64,000 nt of DNA, taken from positions 1-64,000 of the forward strand of contig NZ_FLLQ01000003.1 in assembly GCF_900088415.1 (NCBI RefSeq), read 5' to 3'. The stretch comes from Vibrio mediterranei. GTDB taxonomy: Bacteria > Pseudomonadota > Gammaproteobacteria > Enterobacterales > Vibrionaceae. A program made the position numbers and the translations under genes. Positions within the stretch are counted from its first letter, which is position 1. Each line of letters begins with the position of its first letter. A model generated the notes under the pieces. The model did no database searches. It saw only the letters and a program-made list of their open reading frames with translations, and had not been told where the DNA came from. This document shows positions 50,541 through 60,995 of the stretch, in pieces.

Positions 50541-51398
50541 TTAGTTGTTTTTCTCTAGCGATGCGTGACGAATTTTTACTTGATGGCCGAGCTGAGCAAA
50601 ATATTCACCAATCTGCTGAGTGATATAAACAGAGCGGTGTTTACCGCCGGTACAACCAATTGCAACAGTCAGATAGCTGCGATTGTTCTTTTCAAGTAAA
50701 GGTAGCCAACGTTCAACAAAGCCTTGAATTTGTTGTTTCAACTCGATGACGTCAGGATAAGCTTCTAGGAAAGATTTAATTGGTGCATCTAGTCCAGTCA
50801 TTGGTCTTAATTCTGGCTGCCAATGTGGATTGGGTAGAAAACGTACATCAAACACGTAATCGGCATCACTTGGCATACCATATTTAAACCCAAACGATTG
50901 GAAAACCATGACAAGATCTTTCTTCTCTTGACCTTCTAATTCAAATCGAATGGTTTCGCTTAAGTCGTGTATGGACTGCTCACTCGAGTCAATGGTGTAG
51001 TCGGCATGCTCTTTGATGGGCTTGAGAAGTGTGTGCTCTAGATCAATGGCCTGTTCAAGTGACAGTTTATCTTTTCGCTGAGAGAGAGGGTGGATACGAC
51101 GAGTTTCACTGTAGCGTTTTAACAACACTGACTTTGATGCATCAAGGAAAAGCACTTTGACGTCGTGTTGCTTAGACAATTGTTTCAACTTAGAGGTTAA
51201 GTTATTCAGGTTGTCAGGCAAGTTACGAATATCAATACTGACGGCAACACTTTGTTGGGAATCTTTCGATGAATCCACAAAGGCTTCCAGTAAATCGATC
51301 GGTAGATTATCAACGCAGTAGTAACCAGAATCTTCTAGTACTCGCAACGCTACACTTTTACCTGCGCCTGAATGTCCACTTACAACGACTAATCGCAT
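50541..51398 (-). CDS. rapZ: RNase adapter protein RapZ
   Basis: A 285-residue protein (E. coli 284) with an N-terminal P-loop GHSGAGKS (residues 8-15) and the C-terminal [15 protein letters not shown] domain that binds RNA and glucosamine-6-phosphate. RapZ guides RNase E to the small RNA GlmZ, tuning GlmS and so amino-sugar supply for the cell wall. It lies between ptsN and ptsO, the usual rpoN-cluster position, 16 nt after ptsN. Confidence 0.95.
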   Translation of the reverse strand: MRLVVVSGHSGAGKSVALRVLEDSGYYCVDNLPIDLLEAFVDSSKDSQQSVAVSIDIRNLPDNLNNLTSKLKQLSKQHDVKVLFLDASKSVLLKRYSETRRIHPLSQRKDKLSLEQAIDLEHTLLKPIKEHADYTIDSSEQSIHDLSETIRFELEGQEKKDLVMVFQSFGFKYGMPSDADYVFDVRFLPNPHWQPELRPMTGLDAPIKSFLEAYPDVIELKQQIQGFVERWLPLLEKNNRSYLTVAIGCTGGKHRSVYITQQIGEYFAQLGHQVKIRHASLEKNN

Positions 51399-51414
51399 TT
51401 TTTCTCAGCTTGTT

Positions 51415-51861
51415 CTAATGGCTAACAATAATATCGTAAAGCTCTTGATCGGATTGAGCATTACGAAGTTGCTTTAGGACAGTTTTATCATTTAATCGCT
51501 CTGCCATACATGACAAAGTCTTTAAATGTTCTTTACACTGCGCATCTGGAACTAGCAGTGCGAACATAAGGTCAACTGGGCGGTTATCAATAGAGTCGAA
51601 GTCAACCGGCGCTTGGCACTGAAGTAACACCGCAACAGCTTTATCGCTGTCATGCATTCTGGCATGAGGAATAGCGATACCATTGCCAATTCCAGTGCTG
51701 CCCACTTTTTCACGGCTCAGCATGCACTCGAACAGTTCGGTAGAGTTTTGACCAGTATGTTCTGCAGCGATTTCGCTAATAATTTCTAGGGCGCGCTTTT
51801 TACTCGTACAAGGGACTGCACTTTTGGTGCAGTCCAGAGTTAATACTTCACTTATTTGCAT
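51415..51861 (-). CDS. ptsN: PTS IIA-like nitrogen regulatory protein PtsN
   Basis: A 148-residue EIIA-Ntr (E. coli 163) with the phosphorylated His66 in GIAIPHARM. It is a regulator, not a sugar transporter: in its unphosphorylated form it acts on potassium uptake, KdpD and RNA-related targets in E. coli. It starts with ATG 51861, one base from the hpf stop (51863). It is slightly shorter at the N-terminus than the E. coli protein. Confidence 0.95.
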   Translation of the reverse strand: MQISEVLTLDCTKSAVPCTSKKRALEIISEIAAEHTGQNSTELFECMLSREKVGSTGIGNGIAIPHARMHDSDKAVAVLLQCQAPVDFDSIDNRPVDLMFALLVPDAQCKEHLKTLSCMAERLNDKTVLKQLRNAQSDQELYDIIVSH

Positions 51862-51862
51862 T

Positions 51863-52150
51863 TTAGTGATTACTTAATTTTTCTTTATGCTTATTCAATT
51901 GTCTAACGAGCTTATCGACAAGCCCGTCAATGGCAGCGTACATATTCTCATCATTTGCCGCCGCATGAATTTCAGCTTGATTAACGTGGAGCGTAGCTTC
52001 TGCGATCTGGTTTAATTTTTCAACTTTTAATATGACGTTAATGCTGTTTATATGATCGAAAAAGCGTTCCAGCTTTTGAAATTTACTCTGAACGTAGTCC
52101 TGCATTGACTCAGTGACATCGACGTGGTGGCCTTCAATTTGAATTTGCAT
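51863..52150 (-). CDS. hpf: Ribosome hibernation promoting factor (short HPF)
   Basis: A 95-residue short-form HPF (E. coli 95), beta-alpha-beta-beta-beta-alpha fold, with the DVTESMQDYVQSKFQKLERF start and a conserved basic second helix (LVDKLVRQLNKHKEKL). It binds the 30S decoding centre to form inactive 100S dimers with RMF. It lies directly after rpoN (25 nt), so its expression follows sigma-54. Confidence 0.95.
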   Translation of the reverse strand: MQIQIEGHHVDVTESMQDYVQSKFQKLERFFDHINSINVILKVEKLNQIAEATLHVNQAEIHAAANDENMYAAIDGLVDKLVRQLNKHKEKLSNH

Positions 52151-52175
52151 AGACTTTCCTTCTTAGTTATTGGCC

Positions 52176-53645
52176 TTAAAGTAGGCGTTTACGCTGACTG
52201 GAAGGGGCAATGCCCAACGACTCACGGTATTTCGCTATTGTTCGTCTAGCAACCTGAATTCCTTGGTCAGCTAGTTGCGCTGCGATTTTACTATCGCTCA
52301 ATGGCTTGGCTGGATTTTCTGCAGCAACAAGCTTCTTGATTAGTGCTCGAATGGCTGTCGAGGAACACTCGCCGCCATTGTCGGTCGATACGTGGCTTGA
52401 GAAGAAATACTTCAGCTCAAAAATGCCGCGTGGGGTATGCATATATTTCTGAGTGGTAACTCGAGAAATCGTCGATTCATGCATGTCTACAGCAAGGGCA
52501 ACATCGTTGAGAACCATTGGTTTCATTGCCTCCTCACCGTATTCGAAAAAGTCATGTTGATGCTCGACAATACACTTAGCTACTTTGAGCAAAGTTTCAT
52601 TGCGACTTTCAAGGCTCTTAATCAACCATTTCGCTTCCTGCAAATTAGAGCGAATATATTGGCTGTCAGCACTGTTGCCTGTACCGAGTTTCGCGTATTG
52701 TTGATTCACTTTAAGTCTTGGAACACTGTCAGGGTTAATCTGAACTATCCATTTTCCGCGGTCTTTGAATACGGAGACATCCGGCACTACGTACTCAGTT
52801 TCATCAGGCGTGATCTTACTGCCTGGTCGAGGGTCAAGCTGTTGGATGAGCTTCAAAACTTCTCGAAGATCCGCTTCCTTAAGCTTAGTCTCTTTAATTA
52901 CGAGTTTGTAATCACGGTTACCCAATTGATCGATGTGATCAGACAAGACCAACTTAGCTTCAGTGAGCCATGGAGTATCTTCAGGGAAAGTGGCGAGTTG
53001 CAGTAGTAGGCAATCTTGCAGATTAAGAGAAGCAACGCCTAGTGGATCGAATTGCTGAACGCGTTTTCTTACTGCTTCAATCTCATCAAGCTCAACATCC
53101 TCAATATCGACACTGTCGAGAATCTCTTCACAGGATAGGGTCAGATAGCCGTAATCATCGACAGCATCAATGATGGCTAAGGCGATGGCACGATCCGTTT
53201 CAGTAAATGGCGTGAGGTCTAATTGCCAAACTAAGTAGTCTTGCAGAGACTGTGTGGTTTCACCTTGATATATTGGCATGTCATCATCAGCGGCAATGCC
53301 CGTGTTACCGGTATTGGCGCTATAGACATCATCCCATGTAGTATCCATTTCAAGTTCTGTCGATATTTCAGAACTTTCAATTTGTTCAGAACTGTCTTTC
53401 GGCTCTGGTTCGCTAACTGGCTCTGCAGATGCTTCTTCTTTACTTTCAGGGCTCGACTTTTCCTCATTAGAAGGCGGTGCTTCTTCCGCGGTTTCTTCCA
53501 CGTCAAGTAATGGGTTTGAGTCTAGGGCCTCTTGAATCTCTTGTTGCAGATCGAGCGTCGACAACTGCAGCAAGCGAATTGCTTGTTGCAACTGGGGCGT
53601 CATTGCTAACTGTTGACCTAGCTTGAGTTGTAATGAGGGTTTCAT
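52176..53645 (-). CDS. rpoN: RNA polymerase sigma-54 factor
   Basis: A 489-residue RpoN (E. coli 477). The Gln/Leu-rich region I (residues 1-50, [20 protein letters not shown] start) is followed by an acidic Glu/Ser-rich region II (about 55-125, longer than usual), the core-binding domain, and the RpoN box [10 protein letters not shown] near the C-terminus. It directs transcription of genes for nitrogen, flagella and other functions with enhancer-binding proteins. In vibrios it also drives flagellar and quorum-sensing small RNA genes. 46 nt separate it from lptB. Confidence 0.97.
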   Translation of the reverse strand: MKPSLQLKLGQQLAMTPQLQQAIRLLQLSTLDLQQEIQEALDSNPLLDVEETAEEAPPSNEEKSSPESKEEASAEPVSEPEPKDSSEQIESSEISTELEMDTTWDDVYSANTGNTGIAADDDMPIYQGETTQSLQDYLVWQLDLTPFTETDRAIALAIIDAVDDYGYLTLSCEEILDSVDIEDVELDEIEAVRKRVQQFDPLGVASLNLQDCLLLQLATFPEDTPWLTEAKLVLSDHIDQLGNRDYKLVIKETKLKEADLREVLKLIQQLDPRPGSKITPDETEYVVPDVSVFKDRGKWIVQINPDSVPRLKVNQQYAKLGTGNSADSQYIRSNLQEAKWLIKSLESRNETLLKVAKCIVEHQHDFFEYGEEAMKPMVLNDVALAVDMHESTISRVTTQKYMHTPRGIFELKYFFSSHVSTDNGGECSSTAIRALIKKLVAAENPAKPLSDSKIAAQLADQGIQVARRTIAKYRESLGIAPSSQRKRLL

Positions 53646-53691
53646 GCAGTATTGCTAGCCTATTATTAAAATTTTATCCAAGCCTATTAAA

Positions 53692-54417
53692 TCATAGTCT
53701 GAATTGTTCACCGAGATAAACCTGTTTTACGTGTTCATTATTGAGAACATCTTCAGGACTTCCTTCAGCAATTAGGTGACCTTGGCTCACAATGTATGCT
53801 TTTTCGCACACATCTAAGGTTTCACGAACGTTATGGTCGGTGATAAGAACTCCCAAGCCTCTATCGCGCAAGTGCTCGATGATCTTCTTGATATCAATCA
53901 CTGAAATTGGGTCGACACCCGCAAATGGCTCATCCAGTAAGATGAACTGTGGGTTAGCGGCTAGAGCCCTAGCAATTTCGACACGTCGACGTTCGCCGCC
54001 AGACAGCGCCATACCAGCACTTTTCCGAATGTGCTGAATATTGAACTCATCTAGCAGGTCCTCTAGTTTATCTTGTCGCTCTTCTTGAGTGATCTCATTA
54101 CGAGTCTCAAGCACTGCCATAATGTTGTTCTCAACACTGAGCTTTCTGAAAATGGAGGCTTCTTGTGGCAGGTAGCCAATGCCCATTTTGGCGCGGCTAT
54201 GCATTGGGAGAATACTAATATCTTCCCCGTCAATAGTGATGGTGCCTTCATCACGGGCAACCAGACCTACAATCATGTAAAACGACGTAGTTTTACCTGC
54301 GCCGTTAGGGCCCAGCAATCCCACTATCTGACCAGACTCAACCGAAAGGCTAACGTCTGAGACCACTTTACGGTTTTTATAGCTTTTTGCTAAATGTGTC
54401 GCTTTCAATAACGCCAT
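53692..54417 (-). CDS. lptB: LPS export ABC transporter ATP-binding protein LptB
   Basis: A 241-residue ATPase, the E. coli length. Walker A is GPNGAGKT (36-43), signature [15 protein letters not shown], Walker [13 protein letters not shown] and the switch His is in ITDHN. It powers LptFG to extract LPS from the inner membrane. It follows lptA by 8 nt in the yrbG-kdsDC-lptCAB order of E. coli. Confidence 0.97.
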   Translation of the reverse strand: MALLKATHLAKSYKNRKVVSDVSLSVESGQIVGLLGPNGAGKTTSFYMIVGLVARDEGTITIDGEDISILPMHSRAKMGIGYLPQEASIFRKLSVENNIMAVLETRNEITQEERQDKLEDLLDEFNIQHIRKSAGMALSGGERRRVEIARALAANPQFILLDEPFAGVDPISVIDIKKIIEHLRDRGLGVLITDHNVRETLDVCEKAYIVSQGHLIAEGSPEDVLNNEHVKQVYLGEQFRL

Positions 54418-54425
54418 AGCTGAAT

Positions 54426-54923
54426 CTATTTCTCTTGAACTTGCTGAGGTTGAAGGACTGTTGAAACGCGTTCATTGGCATTGCCGTCCGCTACTAATTT
54501 CTGTGATGAGATTCGGTACTTAATGGTGGTGCCACGGATCACGCTATCATCTTGGGACAACATAGCCTGATCAGTCATGGTTAACTGATCATCCTTTAAT
54601 GAGTAATGCAGTTTTTTTGCTTCGCCATAGAGAGTTTTTCCATCATCTGTTAGTTGGGAAAATGTAGCTAAGTTCCCAAAGCCCTCTATTACCTGAATAG
54701 CGCCAGTTTGCGGATGGCGAGTGACCACGATTTTTGCGGCATTAATGTTAATACTGCCTTGTTTTAACTTAACGTCGCCCGCGAATGTGACTCGATTACT
54801 CTTCATATCAAGCTGTTGAGTGTCGGAGTCGATATAAACTGGTTGTTCAGTATCTGTCGAAAGAGCGAACGCAGAGACTGGAAGCAGTAGGCAAAGACTA
54901 AGACTAAGGTGCGAGAGTTTCAT
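54426..54923 (-). CDS. lptA: LPS transport periplasmic protein LptA
   Basis: A 165-residue protein with a signal peptide ([20 protein letters not shown]) and an OstA/LptA beta-jellyroll ([20 protein letters not shown]). It forms the periplasmic bridge that carries LPS from LptC to LptD. Its start lies 20 nt inside lptC, so the two genes overlap and are likely coupled. It is somewhat shorter at the C-terminus than the E. coli protein (185 aa). Confidence 0.95.
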   Translation of the reverse strand: MKLSHLSLSLCLLLPVSAFALSTDTEQPVYIDSDTQQLDMKSNRVTFAGDVKLKQGSININAAKIVVTRHPQTGAIQVIEGFGNLATFSQLTDDGKTLYGEAKKLHYSLKDDQLTMTDQAMLSQDDSVIRGTTIKYRISSQKLVADGNANERVSTVLQPQQVQEK

Positions 54924-55467
54924 ATTTACTATTCACTTTGTTATATAGCTCCGCGAGATTGTCAGCAAAGTTTCCTTTCATTGCTTGTCCGCGGGTTTCA
55001 AATTGTGGTCCCAACATGAGAACGTCTGTGTTGGCCCAGAAGTCACGGTTATCTAACTGTATGCTCATTCGTTGAGTCGATAGAGTGTCAAACCCTGAGT
55101 CCGGAAGCAAATTTCGTGCGACTACATCATCATAAAGAGTTAGCACTTCATGTTTATCCAAAATCGCTTTTGCAGCAGAAATTTCCCATTCTTGAGTCGT
55201 ACCATTAGCAAAAATACGCAATATGGGTTGTTCAAACACGGTTTCTCCTTTTTTGGAGAAATGCTCTAAATGTGAAGAGGTAATACTATAGCTACGAACA
55301 CCAGTATCACTGTATGAAATATTGTGTAAATTCGTACCGCTAAACGCTGGCAACTCAAGATCTGGAACAACTTGGAGTACACGTGAGTCATCGTTGGTGT
55401 ACAAGTAGTAAGCACACCCAATAGAAATAATGGCAAGTAGACTATAAAGAATACGAGACAAACTCAT
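54904..55467 (-). CDS. lptC: LPS export protein LptC
   Basis: A 187-residue bitopic protein (E. coli 191). One N-terminal transmembrane helix (about residues 4-24) is followed by a periplasmic jellyroll (DTGVRSYSITSSHLEHFSKK). It receives LPS from LptB2FG and hands it to LptA. It overlaps lptA by 20 nt and kdsC by 4 nt. Confidence 0.95.
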   Translation of the reverse strand: MSLSRILYSLLAIISIGCAYYLYTNDDSRVLQVVPDLELPAFSGTNLHNISYSDTGVRSYSITSSHLEHFSKKGETVFEQPILRIFANGTTQEWEISAAKAILDKHEVLTLYDDVVARNLLPDSGFDTLSTQRMSIQLDNRDFWANTDVLMLGPQFETRGQAMKGNFADNLAELYNKVNSKYETLAP

Positions 55468-56021
55468 ATACTAAGACCTTTGTGAAGCTCTAGTTCTCCC
55501 TTTGATTCTAGGATCAGATCACAAACTTCCCTAACTGCACCGCGTCCACCTGGAATCGTAGTGACGTGATCCGCTTTTCTGGCGAGCAGTGGATGTCCAT
55601 CCGCCACGCAGACGCTTAAGCCGACCTGTTCCATGACAGGCCAATCGATAAGGTCATCACCGATGTAAGCAGTTTTCGATGCTGGGATAGCAAGCTTTTG
55701 GCAAATGTCTTGATAAGCGGCGACTTTGTCATCTTGCCCTTGGTAAATCAAAGAAATACCCAGTGCGGTCATACGATTCTCAACGATCTGTGAGCGACGG
55801 CCTGTAATGATGGCGACTTCTACGCCTGCACTCATTAAAGCCTTAATACCGTAACCGTCACGAGTATGAAAGGTTTTAAGTTCTTCACCTTGGTTGCCCA
55901 TATAAATCAAACCATCGGAGAAGACGCCATCCACGTCGCAAATCAGGAGTTTGATGTCTGCTGCTTTATCGTAAGTGGATGAAGCCACCAACCCATAGAG
56001 CGTTTCAACTTGTTTAGACAC
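55464..56021 (-). CDS. kdsC: 3-deoxy-D-manno-octulosonate 8-phosphate phosphatase
   Basis: A 185-residue HAD phosphatase of the tetrameric KDO8P type. The nucleophile motif is DVDGVFSDG (Asp29 and Asp31), motif II Thr lies in IITGRRS and motif III in YIGDDLIDW. It dephosphorylates KDO 8-phosphate to KDO, an inner-core LPS sugar. Its start shares one base with the kdsD stop. Confidence 0.96.
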   Translation of the reverse strand: MSKQVETLYGLVASSTYDKAADIKLLICDVDGVFSDGLIYMGNQGEELKTFHTRDGYGIKALMSAGVEVAIITGRRSQIVENRMTALGISLIYQGQDDKVAAYQDICQKLAIPASKTAYIGDDLIDWPVMEQVGLSVCVADGHPLLARKADHVTTIPGGRGAVREVCDLILESKGELELHKGLSI

Positions 56022-56989
56022 TACATTACTCCTGCTTTTAATAAGTCATGCATATTGAGTGCACCCACGACTTTGTTGTCATCGAGCAGTACAAGGCCGT
56101 TAATATTCTTCGATTGCATTAAGTTTAACCCTTCAGCCGCTAGCATATTAGGCGCAGCAGTAGTTGGGTTAACGGTCATGACCTCGCCAATGGTGGTGTC
56201 ATGAATATCGACTCGTTTATCAAGAATACGTCGCAAGTCTCCATCGGTAAAGATACCTAGCAAGTTCATATCGTTGTCCACGATAGTTGTCATGCCAAGT
56301 CCTTTATCGGAAATTTCTAGTAGTGCGTCGCGTACCAAGGTCTGTGGACCGACGACAGGCAGCGCTTTACCTGAATGCATGATATCACTCAGTTTAAGTA
56401 GTAACTTACGACCCAATGCGCCGCCCGGATGAGACAGAGCAAAGTCTTCTTCACCGAAGCCACGAGCTTCTAATAGGGCGATGGCTAATGCATCTCCCAT
56501 GACCAGAGTTGCCGTCGAGCTAGAAGTCGGTGCTAAACCAAGTGGACACGCTTCTTTAGGCACAGTGATTTGCAAGTGAAAATCAGAGAGCTTTGCCATG
56601 TTAGATTCAGGTTTTCCAGTCATGCTTACGGTAGTAATACCAAGGCGCTTGAAGACTGGAAACAAACTAATGATTTCGTGTGACTCACCGGAGTTAGAGA
56701 TGGCGATAACGAGATCGCGAGCTTCAATCATACCCAAATCGCCGTGAGCAGCTTCTCCTGGGTGGACAAAAAACGCAGATGTGCCAGTGCTAGCAAGCGT
56801 AGCCGCAATTTTTTTACCAATGTGCCCTGATTTACCCATCCCCATGACAATAACCTTGCCTTGGTGGTTGAGAATCGCATCACATACCGATTCAAATTGC
56901 TTGTCAAAGTAGCGCTCAAGGTGTTGAAGTGCTTGTACTTCGGTATCTAAAACACGCTTTGCAGCGCTAACATAATCAAAACCAGACAT
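56021..56989 (-). CDS. kdsD: D-arabinose 5-phosphate isomerase
   Basis: A 322-residue protein. An N-terminal SIS sugar-isomerase domain (GMGKSGHIGKKIAATLASTG, about residues 50-69) is followed by two CBS domains (about 200-320). It converts ribulose 5-phosphate to arabinose 5-phosphate for KDO synthesis. It is coupled to kdsC by a one-base overlap and lies 11 nt after the yrbG-like antiporter gene. Confidence 0.96.
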   Translation of the reverse strand: MSGFDYVSAAKRVLDTEVQALQHLERYFDKQFESVCDAILNHQGKVIVMGMGKSGHIGKKIAATLASTGTSAFFVHPGEAAHGDLGMIEARDLVIAISNSGESHEIISLFPVFKRLGITTVSMTGKPESNMAKLSDFHLQITVPKEACPLGLAPTSSSTATLVMGDALAIALLEARGFGEEDFALSHPGGALGRKLLLKLSDIMHSGKALPVVGPQTLVRDALLEISDKGLGMTTIVDNDMNLLGIFTDGDLRRILDKRVDIHDTTIGEVMTVNPTTAAPNMLAAEGLNLMQSKNINGLVLLDDNKVVGALNMHDLLKAGVM

Positions 56990-57000
56990 GATAACCGCCC

Positions 57001-57972
57001 CTAAGCTGCCATATTAGCGAATAGATAAACCTGATAACCAAGAAATAGCACGAACAAAATAAAGCCTTCAATTCGATTAATGCTCTTAGATTTGCCTAGT
57101 GCCATTACAACCAGTAATAGCGAAACGGCCAGCATAACCCAGAAGTCACGGCCCATAGCATGTTCACTGAGTATAGAAGGATTAATGATACCTGGAATAC
57201 CCATAACGGCGAGGATGTTGAAGACGTTTGAACCTATGATGTTACCTACCGCCATATCATCTTCGCCTTTCAGAACACCAGCCAGAGAAGCAGCCAGTTC
57301 AGGTAAGCTGGTACCAATCGCGATAATCGTTAGACCGATAACAAGGTCGCTCATACCAAAATATTGAGCGATCGTTACCGCACTATCTACCAGTCTATCT
57401 GCTGCGATAGGGAGGATTATTAGGCCAATCACCACCCACATGGCTGCTTTAGCGTTACTCACACCTTCTGGAATTTCGGACTCTTGGTCTTCTAGCATGG
57501 CGTCATTGTTGCCACTCTCTTTTTCTGCTTTGCTGATACGAAGCATGGCAAGGATAAATGCGCCAAATAAGGCAAATAGAATAATTCCCTCATAAAAACC
57601 AAGGTGACTATCCCAAAGAATAAGACCTGCGATAAGCGTTACCGCAATCATTAAAGGTAGCTCGCGTCTCAGAACCGCAGATGAAATAGAAAGAGGCTTA
57701 ATCATGGCCGTAATACCAAGAATAAGCGCAATATTGGCGATGTTGGAGCCTAGCACGTTACCAACCGCAGTATCCGTTTTCCCCTCTAGGGCGGCGGTGG
57801 CCGAAACCATCATTTCTGGCGCTGATGACCCCATAGCAAGAATAGTCATACCGATAACTAGTGGTGAGATACCCACATTGCGTGCCAGTGCCGCGGCGCC
57901 GAATACTAATTTATCAGCACTCCAAACGAGAAAAACCAGTCCAATTATCAGAAACACTACGGCTTCAAGCAT
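57001..57972 (-). CDS. yrbG: Calcium/sodium antiporter YrbG
   Basis: A 323-residue CaCA-family antiporter (E. coli YrbG 325), ten helices in two inverted repeats. The alpha motifs are IGMTILAMGSSAPEMMVS and GLTIIAIGTSLPELAAS. The frame is open for 21 more codons from a TTG at 58035, but the ATG at 57972 gives the family start MLEAVVFLIIGLV. It is the first gene of the leftward kdsDC-lptCAB-rpoN cluster and is divergent from mla, as in E. coli. Substrate exchange is inferred from family. Confidence 0.92.
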   Translation of the reverse strand: MLEAVVFLIIGLVFLVWSADKLVFGAAALARNVGISPLVIGMTILAMGSSAPEMMVSATAALEGKTDTAVGNVLGSNIANIALILGITAMIKPLSISSAVLRRELPLMIAVTLIAGLILWDSHLGFYEGIILFALFGAFILAMLRISKAEKESGNNDAMLEDQESEIPEGVSNAKAAMWVVIGLIILPIAADRLVDSAVTIAQYFGMSDLVIGLTIIAIGTSLPELAASLAGVLKGEDDMAVGNIIGSNVFNILAVMGIPGIINPSILSEHAMGRDFWVMLAVSLLLVVMALGKSKSINRIEGFILFVLFLGYQVYLFANMAA

Positions 57973-58264
57973 GTTTTTATCCACTTCTATTTTTCTGAGA
58001 CATTTGGCGGCTAATTTTGACGGTTTGTCGGCCAAAATGGAAGCTAATCAACAAATAAAATAACAATAGTGCGCCGAAGCTAATACGCTAATAGATAAGC
58101 TAACGTGAAGAGAGAAGTTATAAATGCTCGTGACGGCGCAAGTTTGTTGTAATTGGGTTTGACTCTGTCATTACCCAACCATTTGGATATAAGGGTTTTA
58201 ATTGTCCGCTTGTGTCATTATTATTGTTGATCATAGGACTATTGTTAGGATGATAAGGAAATGT

Positions 58265-59059
58265 ATGTCAAACAATGACTTGGTTTCCGTAAAGGGATTG
58301 ACTTTTGCGCGTGGCTCACACGTCATTTTTGATGACGTCGAGTTGCATGTACCAAAAGGTAAGATAACAGCTATCATGGGACCATCGGGAATTGGTAAAA
58401 CGACATTACTTCGCCTGATCGGTGGACAAATCTCGCCTGACCATGGGGAGATTTGGTTCGAAGGCGACAATATTCCTACGCTTTCTAGAAAACGTCTTTA
58501 CCATGTTCGTAAAAAAATGAGCATGCTATTCCAATCGGGTGCTCTATTTACCGATCTCAATGTCTTTGACAACGTCGCGTTTCCTTTGCGTGAGCATACC
58601 GAACTGAGTGAATCGATGATTCGTACTTTAGTACTGCTAAAGTTAGAGGCTGTCGGATTACGTGGGGCATCTCAACTTATGCCAAGTGAGCTTTCTGGAG
58701 GTATGGCAAGACGTGCGGCACTCGCAAGAGCTATTGCCCTTGACCCGGAATTAATCATGTACGATGAGCCCTTTGTTGGTCAGGACCCTATAACGATGGG
58801 CGTGTTAGTGGAGCTTATTGGTAAGTTGAATAAAGCACTAGACCTTACTTCTATTGTTGTTTCTCATGATGTTCCCGAAGTTATGTCCATAGCAGATTGG
58901 GTTTATTTGCTCGCTGATGGAAAAGTTGTTGCTTGTGGTACTCCTGATGAGTTAAGAAGTAACCCTGACACTCGAGTCCAACAGTTCTTACTCGGCGAAG
59001 CCGATGGACCAGTTCCATTCCGTTATCCAGCAAAGGCATTAACTGAGGAGCTGTTCTAA
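58265..59059 (+). CDS. mlaF: Phospholipid ABC transporter ATP-binding protein MlaF
   Basis: A 264-residue ABC ATPase (E. coli 269). Walker A is GPSGIGKT (39-46), signature [15 protein letters not shown], Walker [14 protein letters not shown], switch His in VVSHD. It powers MlaFEDB, which transports phospholipids between the inner and outer membranes. The frame is open upstream to 58202, but the ATG at 58265 has AAGGA at 5 nt and gives the family N-terminus. It is the first gene of mlaFEDCB. Confidence 0.95.
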   Translation: MSNNDLVSVKGLTFARGSHVIFDDVELHVPKGKITAIMGPSGIGKTTLLRLIGGQISPDHGEIWFEGDNIPTLSRKRLYHVRKKMSMLFQSGALFTDLNVFDNVAFPLREHTELSESMIRTLVLLKLEAVGLRGASQLMPSELSGGMARRAALARAIALDPELIMYDEPFVGQDPITMGVLVELIGKLNKALDLTSIVVSHDVPEVMSIADWVYLLADGKVVACGTPDELRSNPDTRVQQFLLGEADGPVPFRYPAKALTEELF

Positions 59060-59060
59060 T

Positions 59061-59849
59061 ATGTCGCTTCCATCAATATGGATCCAAAAAGTCGGCCAGC
59101 GAACCTTATCTCTTTGCCAATCTTGGGGTAGGGCAACCTTTATGCTATTTGGCGTTCTGTTTTCCAAACCGCAGCCCCAAAAGCACTTCCCACTATTAAT
59201 AAAACAGTTACATAACGTTGGTGTGCAATCATTGGCCATCATTATGGTATCAGGGCTGTTTATCGGTATGGTCCTAAGTCTGCAAGGATATGTGGTACTC
59301 GTCGATTATGGGGCGGAGGGCAGTTTAGGGCAGATGGTGGCGTTATCGCTATTAAGAGAATTGGGTCCTGTCGTCACCGCTCTGTTATTCGCTGGTCGTG
59401 CAGGTTCGGCACTGACTGCTGAAATTGGTTTAATGAAAGCCACTGAACAGTTATCGAGTATGGAAATGATGGCCGTTGATCCTCTTAAACGAGTGATCTC
59501 ACCTCGTTTTTGGGCCGGAGTTATTTCCATGCCACTTTTGGCCATGATCTTTATGGCGATAGGTATTTGGGGTGGCCAACTGGTTGGTGTGGACTGGAAA
59601 GGTATCGATCACGGCAGTTTTTGGTCAGCGATGCAGTCGTCAGTGGAACTGGGTCGAGACATTGGTAATAGCGTCATTAAGTGTTTGGTGTTTGCGATTA
59701 CGGTGACGTGGATTGCGCTGTTTAATGGTTATGATGCCATACCGACTTCAGAAGGTATTAGTCAGGCGACAACGAGAACCGTCGTGCACTCATCACTGGC
59801 GGTATTGGGATTAGATTTTGTGCTTACAGCACTGATGTTTGGCAATTAA
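59061..59849 (+). CDS. mlaE: Phospholipid ABC transporter permease MlaE
   Basis: A 262-residue MlaE permease (E. coli 260). An amphipathic N-terminus is followed by five membrane helices, with the family signature [22 protein letters not shown] near residue 97. It forms the dimeric membrane core of MlaFEDB. It starts 1 nt after the mlaF stop. Confidence 0.96.
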   Translation: MSLPSIWIQKVGQRTLSLCQSWGRATFMLFGVLFSKPQPQKHFPLLIKQLHNVGVQSLAIIMVSGLFIGMVLSLQGYVVLVDYGAEGSLGQMVALSLLRELGPVVTALLFAGRAGSALTAEIGLMKATEQLSSMEMMAVDPLKRVISPRFWAGVISMPLLAMIFMAIGIWGGQLVGVDWKGIDHGSFWSAMQSSVELGRDIGNSVIKCLVFAITVTWIALFNGYDAIPTSEGISQATTRTVVHSSLAVLGLDFVLTALMFGN

Positions 59850-59866
59850 GAATAAAGGACAATTCA

Positions 59867-60349
59867 ATGCAACAAACCAGAAAGTTAGAATTGTGGGTAG
59901 GCAGTTTTGTCATCATCGGACTTTGCGCAATCTTGTTTATGATTTTTCAGGTTGCTGACGTGAAAGGATTGGGCTCAGGGGATACTTATAAGCTGGAAGC
60001 AAGGTTCGATAATATTGGTAGCCTAAAAGTTCGCTCTCCTGTGAAAGTTGGCGGCGTCGTTATCGGTCGAGTTAGTGATATTAGCCTTGATAAAGAGAGC
60101 TATTTGCCAGTAGTAACTTTGTCTATTAGCTCCGACTACCATTTCCCAGATACTTCGAGCGCGCAAGTACTAACGTCAGGGTTGATTGGTGAGCAATATA
60201 TAGGTTTGGTACCTGGGTTTATCTTTGATGATGAAGGGTACTTGGCTGATGGCGACAGAATTGAGGATACCAAATCAGCGTTGGTGCTTGAGGATATGAT
60301 AGGTCAAGTGCTCTATAGCATTGGCGGTTCTGATGAGAAAAAGGAGTAA
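59867..60349 (+). CDS. mlaD: Outer-membrane lipid asymmetry protein MlaD
   Basis: A 160-residue MCE protein (E. coli 183). One N-terminal helix (about residues 9-29) is followed by a single MCE domain (LEARFDNIGSLKVRSPVKVG). It forms a hexameric periplasmic ring that channels lipid between MlaE and MlaC. It is 17 nt after mlaE. Confidence 0.95.
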   Translation: MQQTRKLELWVGSFVIIGLCAILFMIFQVADVKGLGSGDTYKLEARFDNIGSLKVRSPVKVGGVVIGRVSDISLDKESYLPVVTLSISSDYHFPDTSSAQVLTSGLIGEQYIGLVPGFIFDDEGYLADGDRIEDTKSALVLEDMIGQVLYSIGGSDEKKE

Positions 60350-60353
60350 AGTA

Positions 60354-60995
60354 ATGTTCAACAAATGTTTACTGATATTTAGTGCCTTGATGCTCTCATT
60401 TGGTCTGCATGCTAATGAAATTGATGCCAGCAAGCCTTATGACATGATGCAGAAAGTCGCCGATAAAACGTTTACCCGTTTAGCAAATGAGCAAGAGCAA
60501 ATTCAGAAAGATCCTGATTATCTTAAGGTGGTAGTCGAAGAAGAGCTGATGCCTTACGTGAATGATCGCTACGCAGCATTGAAGCTATTGGGGCCTAATT
60601 TAAAAGGTGCTAAACGAGAGGATGTATTAGAGTTTGCCAAAGCATTTCGAGAGTACTTGATTACTTCTTATGCACAGGTTCTAACTCAATACACCGGACA
60701 GGATATTCAATTTGGCCCGGAACCAAAAATTGATGATAAGACGACTATTATTGGTGTTCGTGTCACGATTATGGACTCACCTCGACCTAATATTAATCTC
60801 GAGTTTAAACTCAGAAAGGATAAGAAAACCGGCGAATGGAAAGCCTTTGATATGATTGCGGAAGGCATTAGTCTACTCTCTAGTAAGCAATCTGAATGGA
60901 ATAGTAAAATTCGTCAAGATGGTATATTAGCGGTAGCAGAAGAACTTGAGCAGTTGGCACAGGCGCCGATTCGTTTTGAAGGCAGCAAAAAATAA
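60354..60995 (+). CDS. mlaC: Periplasmic phospholipid-binding protein MlaC
   Basis: A 213-residue protein with a signal peptide (MFNKCLLIFSALMLSFGLHA). The MlaC domain (PYDMMQKVADKTFTRLANEQ and the KTGEWKAFDMIAEGISLL segment) shuttles phospholipid between the MlaA complex and MlaD. The frame is open upstream, but the ATG at 60354, 4 nt after the mlaD stop with AAGGAG, starts the signal peptide. Its stop shares one base with mlaB. Confidence 0.95.
   Translation: MFNKCLLIFSALMLSFGLHANEIDASKPYDMMQKVADKTFTRLANEQEQIQKDPDYLKVVVEEELMPYVNDRYAALKLLGPNLKGAKREDVLEFAKAFREYLITSYAQVLTQYTGQDIQFGPEPKIDDKTTIIGVRVTIMDSPRPNINLEFKLRKDKKTGEWKAFDMIAEGISLLSSKQSEWNSKIRQDGILAVAEELEQLAQAPIRFEGSKK

Noticed and set aside
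52437..53006. A 189-codon plus-strand frame inside rpoN.
   Set aside because: It is antisense to a well-conserved sigma-54 gene and its product resembles nothing I know.
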